Source: Stenopsyche tienmushanensis (lineage: Eukaryota; Arthropoda; Insecta; Trichoptera; Stenopsychidae). Taken from it: 64,000 nucleotides of DNA. Location of the stretch: assembly GCA_008973525.1 (NCBI GenBank), contig WACJ01000047.1, positions 1,364,001 to 1,428,000 of the forward strand, read 5' to 3'. Shown one piece after another: positions 35,673 to 46,830 of the stretch (position 1 is its first letter; each line of letters begins with the position of its first letter). Position numbers and translations under genes: made by a program. The notes under the pieces were generated by a model that saw only the letters and a program-made list of their open reading frames with translations, did no database searches and was not told the DNA's origin.

Positions 35673-35840
35673 CTTTCACGCAACTGGACACTACAACGTG
35701 AATTTACTTGTATTATCGTATTTTAATATATTAATTTTGTCAGGAGATCCCCTTCTACCACTTAGTGTGGCTAGCCCTTAAAAAACAAAAAACCACAGTC
35801 CGTTATTGTCATAGTACACTTACTTTCGGGATATGTCTCG

Positions 35841-37128
35841 TAGAAGCATTACTAATAGGTTTTCCTAATTTATAATATAATAATGGTAACAAAGTATTGT
35901 TGATTTAACATTCGTATGCCAAAAAATATGTTAAATCATGTTTTGCATGTTGATTTCTATGATTTTTTTGACAAATTTAAATTATTTTTTTCGTTTTAAA
36001 TAAAAATGCTAAATTTCAGTATCATGAGCGTAACAAAATGAAAATTGTATTTTTTAATGAGTCGAAAAAGTTCAAGCGTTCTCAAAATGAATTTTAATCC
36101 TTAAAAATTGCTATAAATTTGAGCTTACATTATTTGGAAATATCTCGACACACGATTTAAAAAAATAATATTTTCAATGTTATAATAGTCCAAATTCGCA
36201 ATACATCGACTAAATCCCGATGAACTTTAATCAGATTGGCTCTCGTGTGTTGGGGGGGGGGGCTTTTATATTAATGAATTCGTGCGTATAAATCATAAGC
36301 CGCATTATTGAAAATGATCCGATTTCTTCTTCCCTTATGAATCTCAAAGGAATCGTCAATGGCAATTCATCCAGCCGATTGACCGCGATAAGTTGTCGTA
36401 CGAGAAAAATCCAGATTTCTAACAATATTGTTGATTTATATCGCATATTTGTAACACTTTCCTGAAAACACAAAAAGACAGGAGTCATCATTTATTCTGA
36501 TAAATGCTTATTTTAAGCCGCGATATCGTCTATATTGTGAATCCTGCCATTCGAATGGCCGACGCATAAAAAATGGTAAAATATTGGCTTATTCCCAAAG
36601 TTAACACATTTATCATAAGGAGTACCTTTGAACGTCTTATCTATCACTGGGAAGAGGCTCCTTTGCGGGGGAAACTTTTTTCAAGTCGGATGTAAGCAAC
36701 TCTTCCGTCTCAAGTGGACAAACTTATTTTCACATATAAATCAATCGACTTTTTTTAGGTCACTCGAATTTTTCATTGGCCTCTCTATTAACAGAATCTC
36801 GGTGTGGCAAGAGAAATAAGTTTAAGGCTTTTGAGGAGATTAGCATATTTTCCGAAGCCCTAAAGCACTTACCCTGTGTCACGCAACTGTTTTTTATCGA
36901 GCCTTGTGTACGTAACCGTAGTATTGATTTTATTTTAATAAATAAAAACCTTTTTTTGACTTATATGGAACGACTCATTGTATTAAAGTATTACATAATT
37001 GAGGAACTCTAGGGAAATCAACTATTTTTCTTTTACAAAATAATACAATGAATAACGAAGCATTTTCGTCATCCGATTCTTCATCAACAATAAACATTAA
37101 TATAATATTTTTCCAAAAGAAATGTTTA
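35841..37128. other. Gene-free stretch
   Basis: No gene recognised. About 36220-36850 is somewhat less AT-rich and holds frames at 36231-36491 (minus), 36628-36819 and 36776-37012 (plus) without motifs. An 11-base poly-G run is at 36252-36262 and a CCATTCGAATGG palindrome lies near 36549. Confidence 0.3.
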
Positions 37129-37130
37129 TA

Positions 37131-37362
37131 CAGGGTGTGCGTATAGAATTGATGCGAAAATTATATAAAGACAAAACAACTATAAGAGTTATGATCATAA
37201 ATATTTCTCGAAAATTTTGAATACAAAAGAAGACAATGCTTTATATATGGAACTATTCAATGAAGCCACCTTCAACATTAATCACATCCTTTAAAGGACA
37301 ACAGAAACGAGAACAGGCACATTTTATGACATCAGGAGATAAATCTTGAAATGCCTGGCAGA
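37131..37362 (-). mobile_element. 3' end of a Tc1/mariner-like element
   Basis: The terminus CAGGGTGTGCGTATAGAATT follows TA at 37129-37130. On the minus strand the frame ending in TAG at 37255-37253 reads AFQDLSPDVIKCACSRFCCP and KDVINVEGGFIE then stop. This fits the C-terminus of IS630/Tc1/mariner-superfamily transposases of the type LSPEVI..AC..F..RL..VI..EGGHIE. The stop lies about 120 bases from the terminus, as usual for such elements. The rest of the transposase is not recognisable to the right. No second terminus was found. Confidence 0.7.
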
Positions 37363-38500
37363 TTATTTACTTCATTTCGCCTTTATTATTATAAGCAGTC
37401 TTATTAGTAATCCTTTTAACCTCATCATATTCATGATAATCAAAAGAATCAAATTAAATCAATTTAGGAGTCACATATTAGGGGTAATAATTTTTTTTAA
37501 ATATTCCAGAGTCTCTTCTGAGTTTTCCTAACCGTATGTGTCCTTGGTTCCTTGGTCCTCTTGAGATTTACCATTTGTTACGTTCAGTAAAAAGCTGTTT
37601 ATTATGCATCTTGTAACACCTTCTTCTTGAAAGATCTTCTTTCAAAAAGAGTTTCAAAATGCTCTCAGAGATATTTAAATATTGTTGTTAAGTTATTGCA
37701 CATATAAAAAATTAAATTATAAATCCTCACCTTATGTTCATCCAATCAACCATAATATTCACATCAAAGTCTAAATCCTTTAACTTTTTTCCGGATTCTC
37801 TGAATTGTCCTCAATAGCAACATTAACTTGTCTACGATTTCGTTATATAAATAAATACATGTCTCTCGTGATATAAAATAGAATACGATTAAAATATTAA
37901 TACTATTTATAAAAGCCTAGTTTTATTTTTATTTGTTTGTATTAATATTTTCGTGGGAACTCTTAAAGAACAAAAACTATCAGCTGTTTAATCGAAATGA
38001 AAATATTGTAAAAACCATAAATTAATCCTTACATGAAGCATTATTATCTTAGGGAACGATTTATTCAATGAGTAGAACAATATTGGATAATGAAAGTGTT
38101 TACTTAATATTTTAACAATTGGCTTTAAATACATGAATCTTTAGACTTTAGAGCGTTCTCGTGGAAACACAAACATTCATACAACAGTTGAATGAAAAGA
38201 ATTGCTTGTCTTCAATACAGTACGTTTTTAAAAATCAGTTGGTCTTACATAAAGATTTTGCCACATTTTAAGCAAAATTTGTATTGGAATCGACTTTTTT
38301 TAGCACATGTATCGTAATTATAGCATATTGGCATTTGCTGTTGTTTTAAATTTCGTCATCATCCGAAAAGGAACAAACCAAGCTATTTTCGTCTATTACG
38401 ATGTGAGACATTTCAATGTAGCTAAAAGAAAGCACTATATTTTTATCACTTATGCTTTGACATGAATATTATATTACAACAAAATTATTTTTTCTTTTTA
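37363..38500. other. AT-rich gene-free stretch
   Basis: Possibly contains the decayed body of the element ending at 37131, but no transposase block can be read. No gene. Confidence 0.3.
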
Positions 38501-38930
38501 GGATGCCATTTCCTTTATCAAATGTAGGTGATTTCCATAGGAGATAAGAATTTAATACAGGGATTTTCCATTATCTTCCACGTGGGATTACATTAGGATA
38601 CGAATGTGTGTACAGTAATTTTTGGTAGATAATAAATTCATGCATAAGTCTAACTGAATTTATAAATGGTTTCAGTATAGATTTTTATTCTGGAAGTTAG
38701 GCTTAAAGTTCAAGATAATCGAGGAGAAAATTTAACTTCCGATCTTCTAAGTTTGTGGTTACAATGAAAATTTAGTCACAATCTGAATCATTCATAAGGG
38801 TTTTTAGATCCAGGAAATTAGATTTATTATGGATTGAGATGATTAGTAGGAAGAATTAAAAATAATCCACAGTCTCGATTTGAAATCGAATCTATATAAC
38901 ATGAGTCCAAAAATTAGCCCACCATATCTG
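38501..38930 (-). repeat. tRNA-derived SINE, long copy
   Basis: On the minus strand the head reads GGTGGGCTAATTTTTGGACT, then CATGTTATATAGATTCGATT and a B-box-like TTTCAAATCG. The body includes CTAATTTCCTGGATCTAAAA (shared with 7599-7638 and 52215-52254). The tail is CCACGTGGAAGATAATGGAA, AATCCCTGTATTAAATTC, TCCTATGGAAATCACC and GGAAATGGCATCC, matching the tail of 22918-23270. Length is about 430 bases, so the other long copy has internal deletions or this one has insertions. Confidence 0.7.
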
Positions 38931-40319
38931 TATTTGGCTTTAAAATATTAAATAATAAATATTGTCTATCAATATATTTTTCCCATTTTCCGTTAAGTAA
39001 GTCTTTGGTGATAAATATATATTTACGTACTTTGGCAATATAAGTTCATTTTCCAGGCATACGGATACGAAAAGAGCCTTATAAGTTCTTATAAGAGCTT
39101 CATCCCCGTACTAGGCTCAAAGGCATCTAACAAAATTTAGTATTCAAATCGATCACCCGGCACCAGTACGGTGTTCATCGATTTGGCTCTTAGTCGTAAA
39201 TAAAATTTGCAAAAAAATATCCCAGTGACACTTATAAATAACAAATGGTCCCTCTACGGACCGGCAATCAATTAAGAGGGACACATGACTATCAATATCC
39301 CGACACGTGAAGGCAGGCAAAATTCTCACGCAGATAAAAATGGGCAGCTCATAAATATTCATCGACCAAACCGTTGTCACCTATTCATCGAGGACCGTCC
39401 ATGATTGAAAGGCCCGAAACATTTCGAGACTGTCCGATATTTAGACGAAATCATACGAATTGGGCTTTCAACGGCCATCCTAATGGCTCCCGTCTGTGCT
39501 TTTTTGTCAACCATTGTTGCAAGTGCAACAATGCATGCCATCAATTGAGGCCTAATCGCTTACAAATGACGTCAAACATACATAGAGATGCATCCTACCG
39601 GCGGGTCGAGTTTTCACACTCCCTGCTTTTTTATTTGGAAAACATTTTTTGCGACGTATACAACAATGCCGTCGGATTCTACAATGGAAAACTGACGATC
39701 CTTGTGTAAAGTTATGGAAACTTTTTTCCCCACTGTTGAAATTCTCGCTGAAGTACGCCGCATGAAACACAACCAAAATAGCACATTGAAAAATATTTAC
39801 GGAAAAATCAAGCGACCGTGATCCACTCTAAATATAATAACTACTATGTAGGACTTATGTATCGCACGAGGATCTTCAACGGCGACTTTTCAAGCACGCA
39901 ACATAAATTCTTCAAGGACACCATAAAAAATAATATCTTGTAAAAAATACGTATTAATGGAGCACAACGTGAAAATGAAAAAAACGTAATCAAAATATTT
40001 TCTATAATATTAAGGCGGTGGTTTTTTCACAGGTCGCAATATGTTTTATATTGAAAAAATAACTAGAGCATAATAGAATTACTTTTCTATACAAAAAAGT
40101 TTATAGACTTATGAGTTATCGATTACAAAGATGTTAAATCCTCTCTCATCTATCTCAATACATTTTTTTATTAAATAATCAAAGCGTTTTAATCGTTTTT
40201 AATCTATGTATCCTCAATATGCGTAGATATTTTTTTGCGCGATTTTACAACAAAAAATAAGGATATGCTGAGAATAAAGATCGACTGATAACAGATAGAA
40301 TAAGACGACAAACATCAGA
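38931..40319. other. Gene-free stretch with a GC-richer island
   Basis: About 39140-39780 is the most balanced part and carries opposed frames 39153-39380 (minus), 39374-39709 (plus, 111 codons) and 39552-39776 (minus). None has a known motif, and their mutual overlap argues that composition rather than coding keeps them open. Remainder AT-rich. Confidence 0.3.
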
Positions 40320-41050
40320 CAGCGACTGACTAGATTGGGGGTTCATTAACAAATCGAACCCATTTCTTGCGGTGCTGTATGGTCTGTTCCAGGTTGCCCC
40401 GGACTAGCCACATCAAGAATGTCTTCTACTGATCCTTTAGCCTCATGAGAAACGCTACGCGGTGAGCATCCAGGTGCCCACTCCTTTTACTCCACGTTCT
40501 CCAAAGGAGGCAAGATTTCTGCGGGAAAGACCAGTGTCAGACCATATGCATCCGAAGCTGCGATGGAGGAGAAAGGACAAAGGTTGAGCTAAACTTCAAG
40601 GGAAATCTATCGCGGGTTCACTGCCACCATGAATCCAACCTCAGTTTGAAGGGGGCTGCAGCAGATGACGGACTGCAAGGTCTACCCCTTACCTATGGTA
40701 CTCGTATCGGCTCGGTCATTCTTAGTACCTGGCCACGGAGATGAGTCGCCGTTCGAACAGCCTAAAACCGTTCTCCCCTGTTTGCCTACGCTGTTGAGGA
40801 TAGTGGTGAGCCTTTGATACAATCTCCACCAACTACTGTAATCGGCTATTCCACACACCCCTAAATGGATACGCAGCACAGGGTGACCTGCGTACCCAAC
40901 TCATGTTAGCTGGGCTATCCCAGCAGTATTTGACGAGCAAACCGACAAGGTTACTTTCGCACACCTCTACTCCATATCATTACCCCAGGGATTCAATTTT
41001 GATCCAGACCATGGCTTTATAGTATCAATATAGCGTTGGATAACGCAGAG
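40320..41050. repeat. GC-rich block of unknown origin, probably an inserted element fragment
   Basis: Roughly 730 bases with markedly higher GC than anything around it and sharp edges. Minus-strand reading gives a 65-codon frame (40682-40879) with GRTVLGCSNGDSSPWPGTKN followed by more open text, but no domain I recognise. The right side runs into a hairpin-rich GGTCCG/CGGACC segment near 41077-41091 and then into the pogo/Tigger-like transposase tail. It could be an untranslated or 5' part of a LINE, or part of the same insertion as the transposase tail. Neither can be decided here. Confidence 0.4.
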
Positions 41051-41511
41051 TGGGGGGGCTCGTACGCGGGTCCGTTCTGCTCTCGGACCGTTATGTAGCC
41101 GAGTGGTGGGATGATGGGAGAAAATTGATCAAAAAAGATGACATCTTGATCAATTTCAGAGAAAAAAATACAATATTTGATACTATACATGGAATAACAC
41201 AATCTAGGTCAAAAGTAAAGCCAGAAACACTTGTTCAGTCATTAAGATTATTTTTAGCATGGAAACATATTTAATGCATTCTAAAGATCAAGATAGCAAA
41301 TGATATATCTGAAATGTGTGGATTATTGGAAAATTTATAATGTTTTGAAAACGTGGATAAAGAAAACATCGAAGAGTGACTCGATCATGATTTAAATGAT
41401 CCAGGTTTTGAACGCATGGATGGTGCAGATATTCTTTACTTTGTTTCTCAAGAGGAAGAAAATGAGAGTGACACTACAAGTGAAGATACCAGTGATGACA
41501 TTAGTCATTAA
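41050..41511 (+). pseudogene. Pogo/Tigger-like transposase, C-terminal relic
   Basis: One reading frame from 41050 to TAA at 41511, interrupted by three in-frame stops (41272, 41338, 41377), gives IFDTIHGITQSRSKVKPETL, then ENVDKENIEE, HDLNDPGFERMDGADILYFV, and an acidic tail SQEEENESDTTSEDTSDDIS. This is the order seen at the end of pogo/Tigger/jerky-type DDE transposases: a helix block where W...VTPETI normally precedes NC(F/W)R, then an acidic DPGF-type linker and a D/E-rich end. The DDE core and the HTH domains are not present upstream, where the GC-rich block abuts. It is inactive. Similarity was judged from memory of the family. Confidence 0.7.
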
Positions 41512-44362
41512 AGTCAAAAGTGAACCAGGAAGTTTGAATATTTCCAATGATTATATATATTTAAATCAATTCTAATATTTAATTACCTGATTTTGATGTG
41601 TTTCGTTAGTTTTTGCAGAAAAAATCTGTAGACCTTGATTTAAGGACTGATCTGAAATAGCAAAAAAAATGTTTTATAATATTGTAATCAAGGAAAATAG
41701 CTTATATAATGTTGAAGAAATTTGACGAGAGCAATACGCCGATGGATTGATTTCCAACAGTATAAAGCTGATGCGGCTCCGTTTACATTAAATATTCACT
41801 CAAACGGCTGAAAATGGATCACATAAGTGAATTGCAAAACTTCGAAAAACGCTAATTTGTTTTCAACAAATGCCAAAGGCACTGAGATGAACCGTTTTGA
41901 TTATGAGCTCCCAGATACGCCTTCAAAGACCAAATTAAAAGCATCCTAGTCTTTAATCTTCAGCATCCGTGGACACGATCGGTATGCTTGGAGGCAAATA
42001 ATATGACGACGTGTATTTTTTACAATTTCGCCGTATGGCTTCAGATAAACTTCTCTTGAAATATTGTCGTTCATGAATACAAATCGAGTCGGAGAGCAAC
42101 AATCGATACGAAAACGTTTGTATTGCACCCGAAGAAAGCAATTGGAGCTCTTTACTTGCGAGGGACGTTTATCGAACAAAATTGCTCGGAGAATATGTTT
42201 CAGAAAGACATAGTGCACTTGGACAAGTATTGAAATCGAACATTCAATTATCGCGACACGACTATATAAATTGAGCACGAATTCAATGTAAAATAAGAAC
42301 TAGACAATTAAACTAGAAACAATATGGATAATTTATTACTTTTTAAACGAATTTTCTTACAGAATAAATTAATTATCTATGTAAATTTAAATGATGTCTG
42401 AATATTTCGCTATGCATTCGTAATTGTTATGAAAAAATGGCCTAAAAGATAATATATATTGTAATTAGAAAATAAATAATAGGTCATTCTGAACAAAAAT
42501 AAAGCTATTCGTGAAATCATAGAAGTACTTTAAATAAGTTTATCTATATTTTATTAGAATCGAAAATTGACTGGAAAATAAAGGTCGATGGGGTCGTCTT
42601 CTATTGGCATAATGAAATCCAAGAATAAGTTTACTAAATATTATCATAAAGTTAAGCTTGAAGACCGGAATATAAGTATGCTCGAATTGATAATGAATTG
42701 ATAGCATTTTTTACAGAAAATTAACTGAAATTTGCTATAAAATTATTAGCAATATTGAAGAAACGTAATATTTGTCAATAAAAATATGTTCAATATTTTT
42801 GGGAATTATTAAGATTAATTAAGTTAGATTAATCGATTGACATATTTATTTAATCATTCTGAAAAATTAATTAATAAGAAAATGCAAGAAATTTGGATCT
42901 TGGTAATCAAAAGCGCTGAAGCTTTTGTGCGATCTTTTCATATTTGGGCTTAATTAATTATTCCTTATGAATGTTTATTTCTTCATATAAAAAAATAAAT
43001 TAAATTAAACCACCAAGAGTATTTATTGTACTATTTTTAAAAAATAATAGGCGTGGCTTGTGTCACTGTGCATATTTTTTTAAAAAATATATTTACATAA
43101 GCGAATTGAAAAGTAATCAGTCTGATCACAATCCTAAATAAGGAGAGAATGAAATTTCCTGAAAAACGATCGAGTTTCTCAACAAAACGTGAAAAAATGT
43201 GAAAAAACGACCAACCCCAAATGAAGATTTTTTTAGCAAGCAAGCCTAAATAAAAAAAAAATATTTAATAGACAAATATGTAATATGGCGAAAGCTGTTT
43301 TTAAATTTCTAAATAAATATATATTATTTTAATTTCATTATATAATTGTACATAATGACATTAAATTAAAATCTACAAAGCTGATGTTTTGTCTAAAGTA
43401 GTTTACGTCAATTATTGTTAAATAAATGTCGTCTACTTTCGATACAAGGTGGCTAGAGCTTCGGTAGACGTAGTTAAAGTTGTAGTGCGAAAGCTTGATT
43501 GAAGTATTCCAACTTTCATTGTAATATTAAGTATATATACTAGGGTGGTCCTTATTTTTCGACTTTTAAAAAATTACGCGGTCACCCCGTCATATGATTT
43601 TCTGCCCTAAAAAATAAATACGTGTTTTTGATTTTTAAAAAAGAAGATTTTAGAGATCATTACCATAAGTCAAAGTTTCAACAAAAACTTTGTATGGCCA
43701 CTTAACTATTAATTTGGGTTATTGATTCTGGTATGTTTATTAGTCTATTTTAAAGTGAAATAGTACGCAGAAAGTCTCATTACTTCACTACAGTCAATTT
43801 TTCCCCCATTTCTTAATTCTTCTTAATTCTCAAAAGTTGTTATAAATGTCGGCAATAGCATCATCAAGAAAGACTGCCATTTTGTTTACTTACAATATCA
43901 AAATAACAAAATGAGAAAGTATTATTATGATAAATATTAATGTTCATGGATATTTTTCCACTCCCTTAAGCTAAAAAATGCGATAATTTCAACATCATGA
44001 AAATGACGATTGATTGTTTTCGAATATTTACGCATTATCTTTCGAATTTGCATATTGCGCTGAAATTAGCTAGTCGTTTGAGGTAGTATATCAAGTAAAT
44101 TGATAAATGAACAATTCAGCATAATTACGAGTAGTATCATATGCGACGATTAAATCGATCGCATTAATCATGTTCATTGTTCAATTACGACTATCAGTGT
44201 CCCAATCGAGTAATATTTAGACTCAAATAAGTGAATGATAATCAGCTTTAATGCTTAAATTGTATCTAATCTGACGAACGAAATAAGTATAAGTCAACCT
44301 GTAATTAATTAATGCATTGTTGTTTATTAAGGACCATCGAATTAAAATAGTTTAAATGTTTA
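41512..44362. other. Gene-free stretch; one possible transposon terminus
   Basis: About 41720-42290 is less AT-rich and holds minus frames 41946-42278 and 41953-42141 without motifs. Near 43541 the string CTAGGGTGGTCCTTATTTTT resembles termini of arthropod DNA elements, but no partner end is visible. The rest is AT-rich. Confidence 0.3.
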
Positions 44363-44498
44363 GTCTCGAGAAGGAGTGTGTGTGGTTTGTAAAAGCTAAA
44401 TAGTTTTCTTTAGAAAGCAACGGAAAACTTTTCGAGACGATCATATTAATTTCATTGGAAAGAGCTTTCTGGAGTGCATAGAGTGCAGTGCTTCTTTT
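44363..44498. repeat. Paired hairpin repeat R3, copy 1
   Basis: Aligns with 50297-50433 over its whole length: GTCTCGAGAAGGA, GGTTTGTAAA, TAGTTTTC, GGAAAACT, TCGAGACGA, GGAAAGAGCTTTCTGGAGTG and GAGTGCAGTGC all have counterparts in order. AGTTTTC (44402-44408) can pair with GAAAACT (44423-44429), and GTCTCGA with TCGAGAC outside it. On the minus strand both copies keep a similar frame (ALQKALS...SFP), open here and with one stop in copy 2, so it may derive from a coding element. Confidence 0.7.
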
Positions 44499-46021
44499 AA
44501 AATTGTATCTTGGACCCCACGTGAATTTTATCATTGCGAATTTTAGAATTGGCTTCTTTTAAGAAATTCATCCTCTCAGATTGACAAGTTTAAACGATAT
44601 AAAGTATAATGGAAAATATGATATTATTGTTACAAAGTGGGACTCATCGTTTATCCCTTTTTTGAAGAGGATCCACTTGCTATTCTTCATGCGCTTGTTC
44701 TATTCAATGAGTTTTCCCGCGTCTGAACTAGCAAAGTGTTAAACGCTACAATGAGTTCATATAAAATCGCACAAATCGAGCTTTAATGTATGCTTTTATC
44801 ACGTTCAGCTTATAATTTTATTGAAAGCTTTCGCTCCAATATAACAGCCTTAGATCACATCCAAAAGGAATGTTTTGAAAGCGTAAAAAATATAATTGGC
44901 TGATGACTTTTTAAGTGCTTTAGCACACAACGATTCTTTAATTATGGATCGTGAAAGGCCGTGCATATTATTGTTACAGCTGGCGAAAATGGGTTAGTGC
45001 TAAATTACTTCCAAAAGATATGTTGGACTAGGCCGTGCAAATGTAAATATTTTAGCCCGGGAAAAAACGCCACGGCCTTTTGCAACAGTCAAGTAAATTT
45101 TTAATAAGCTCTAATTAGATTTTATATGTACGAACAAAGCTGGACGCATAAACTATGGACATGGTTGCTCCCCGAAGCTCATTTTTTTCCCTTAAAAGGT
45201 GAGTTTGGCGTGCTTTAGACCTATTTGGAGTAATTAAATTTGAGTTTTACCCGCACCAGGTAACACATACACCATCGCAAACAAAAACCCTTTTCAGGTA
45301 CCTGTTTCGAGATTTTGCTCCCGAAAAGGTACCGTAACGCTTGTTTACTCGCAAATAGCAAATTGACCTTTGATTACAATTACTAACATTCAACATATGG
45401 GCTCGTTAGGCATTCTCTCCCTGAAACATTTGTTTACCAACATTTCGTATCCCAGAACTACCTGGCGATTAATGAAATATTTCCTTAATAACGTGATATA
45501 TTGCAGGTATTTCGCGCTTAGGACCCGATGAGCGAAAGCCCCAAAGTTCAGAGGCCCTAACAAGGTTTTAAAAGTCCTAATAGAAATGATCGGATTACGA
45601 AAGCCACGGTTCGCATGACGACATGCGACGAACACTTGCATGATATCCTATAATTTAATATGAATTATATTCATTCACGAAATTAATGATACGGGATTTC
45701 GTTATTATGAAAAATAATTCATCACTCCTGTCTACGGCCATGTTATAATTAGTCTTTGTCTCGTTGCTCTTTCTGACGCTTCCTTGTGTATCATTCTCAT
45801 ATATTTTCATTGTTTCTAAATCTCATCTTTATCTTGGGGTAATCTCAAAAAATATTCCCGTCTTTATTTCATCATCGATCATATGAAAATAGTATTTTTG
45901 TTTAGTGAATAGCGTGAAATGGAAACCGTATTTGATAGAATGCTAAATCATCAATATGCTATTTATTTATATTTTCAAAACCAAATCATACAAAAATTTC
46001 ATGTGGAGCTGCTATTATTTG

Positions 46022-46024
<3 letters not shown>
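44499..46024. other. Gene-free stretch with a GC-richer island
   Basis: About 44990-45640 is less AT-rich; the minus frame 45390-45641 has no motif. No transposon match seen. Confidence 0.3.

Positions 46025-46057
<33 letters not shown>
46025..46057. repeat. AT dinucleotide microsatellite
   Basis: Sixteen uninterrupted AT units, ending in ACAA. Confidence 0.95.
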
Positions 46058-46059
<2 letters not shown>

Positions 46060-46264
46060 ACCTTTGTACAACATGTTCGTCAGGCTTCTACAAAATTGAA
46101 TTATATTTTATACGAAACACTAATGAAGACAAAAGTAGGGAACGCTTAAAAAGTAAAAACGTGTGTTAACTATCAAAAGCCTTACATATTATAGGGTTTC
46201 ATCAACATTACCATAAAAAACCATAAATAAAGTGTTTAAATTTTCTGAATCAGAAATCGAGGTA

Positions 46265-46830
46265 CAGGGTGCGTTCAATCATGTAATAAAAAATCATGTA
46301 TTGAACATATTTGTAAAATTAGTCAAAAATCTTTGAAATATTACCCTTCTGCGTTGATATGTTTCTGGAAGAGTGATACCAGTCCTAGAAAGCATCCTGG
46401 AAAGCCTTCTCCGAAATTTCCTTTAGAGTCGATGTAACTTAAGGTTGCATGGTTTCAATCGTGCCCCAGTGTTTTCCTTTCAGGACTACTTTTAAACGAG
46501 AAAACAAAAAAGTCTAAAGAAGTCAGATCAGTGCTGTAAAGAGACTGGGGAACGAACGGAGTGCGAGTCCAAGCCAGGAAATCGTTGACAGCGCGCTGTC
46601 GTGGTGAAATTTTCATACGTCTTTGTGTTGAAATCTTCAGTTACAATGCGATAAATGGTTGTTTTTGTTACATTTAAAATTTCTGTTATAAATTAAAGAC
46701 TTAACCGTCGGTCAGAGTTTAAATAGTCATGCATACACGTCATATTTTGGTCTATTCAGGAAGTTGATGGATGTGCACTGCAGGGTTCGTCGGCGACCCT
46801 CCTTAAATGATGAAATTCTAATTTCATCTA
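46265..46830 (-). pseudogene. Mariner-type transposase relic, middle deleted
   Basis: Minus-strand reading from about 46730 gives LNSDRRLSL, stop, FITEILNVTKTTIYRIVTED, the second helix-turn-helix of mariner-type transposases (family: SDRRL..R.IAEELNIS..TV..IVTEDL). It then jumps to HHDSAL-like text and YSTDLTSLDFFVF (the third aspartate, intact), then RLKVVLKGKHWGTIETMQ and VTSTLKEISEKAFQDAF, the usual C-terminal helices. The region with the first catalytic aspartate is deleted, and there are stops and a frameshift near 46480-46490. The plus-strand end CAGGGTGCGTTCAATCATG at 46265, after TA, is probably its 3' terminus; the 5' terminus was not found. Confidence 0.85.

Larger units (their letters stand above)
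35265..35840 (-). mobile_element. Internally deleted mariner element, copy 2
   Basis: The left terminus, after TA at 35263-35264, reads CGAAACATATCCTGAAAGTA and continues AGTGTACTAT. The right end is its reverse complement with two or three differences, followed by TA at 35841-35842. This gives clean roughly 30-base terminal repeats and the TA duplication typical of mariner. Contents run on the minus strand: VNRAREFLARLELEGEDFL, IVTRNKKWVVYYKSESKRQS, then a 13-G tract, then the C-terminal text encoding KELAGELFKEGIKKL-like residues near 35385-35455. The first catalytic aspartate motif VTGDE is replaced by VTRNK. It is a sister of 2507-3258 but deleted further (576 bases). Confidence 0.9.

Noticed and set aside
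39374..39709. 111-codon plus-strand frame
   Set aside because: No recognisable domain; overlapped by open frames on the other strand, so the local composition explains its length.
41946..42278. 110-codon minus-strand frame
   Set aside because: A second minus frame is open over the same DNA and no family signature is present.
46265..46830. Complete mariner with both termini
   Set aside because: Only the CAGGGTGCG end is convincing; GCAGGGTTCGTCGG near the other side is not its inverted copy.
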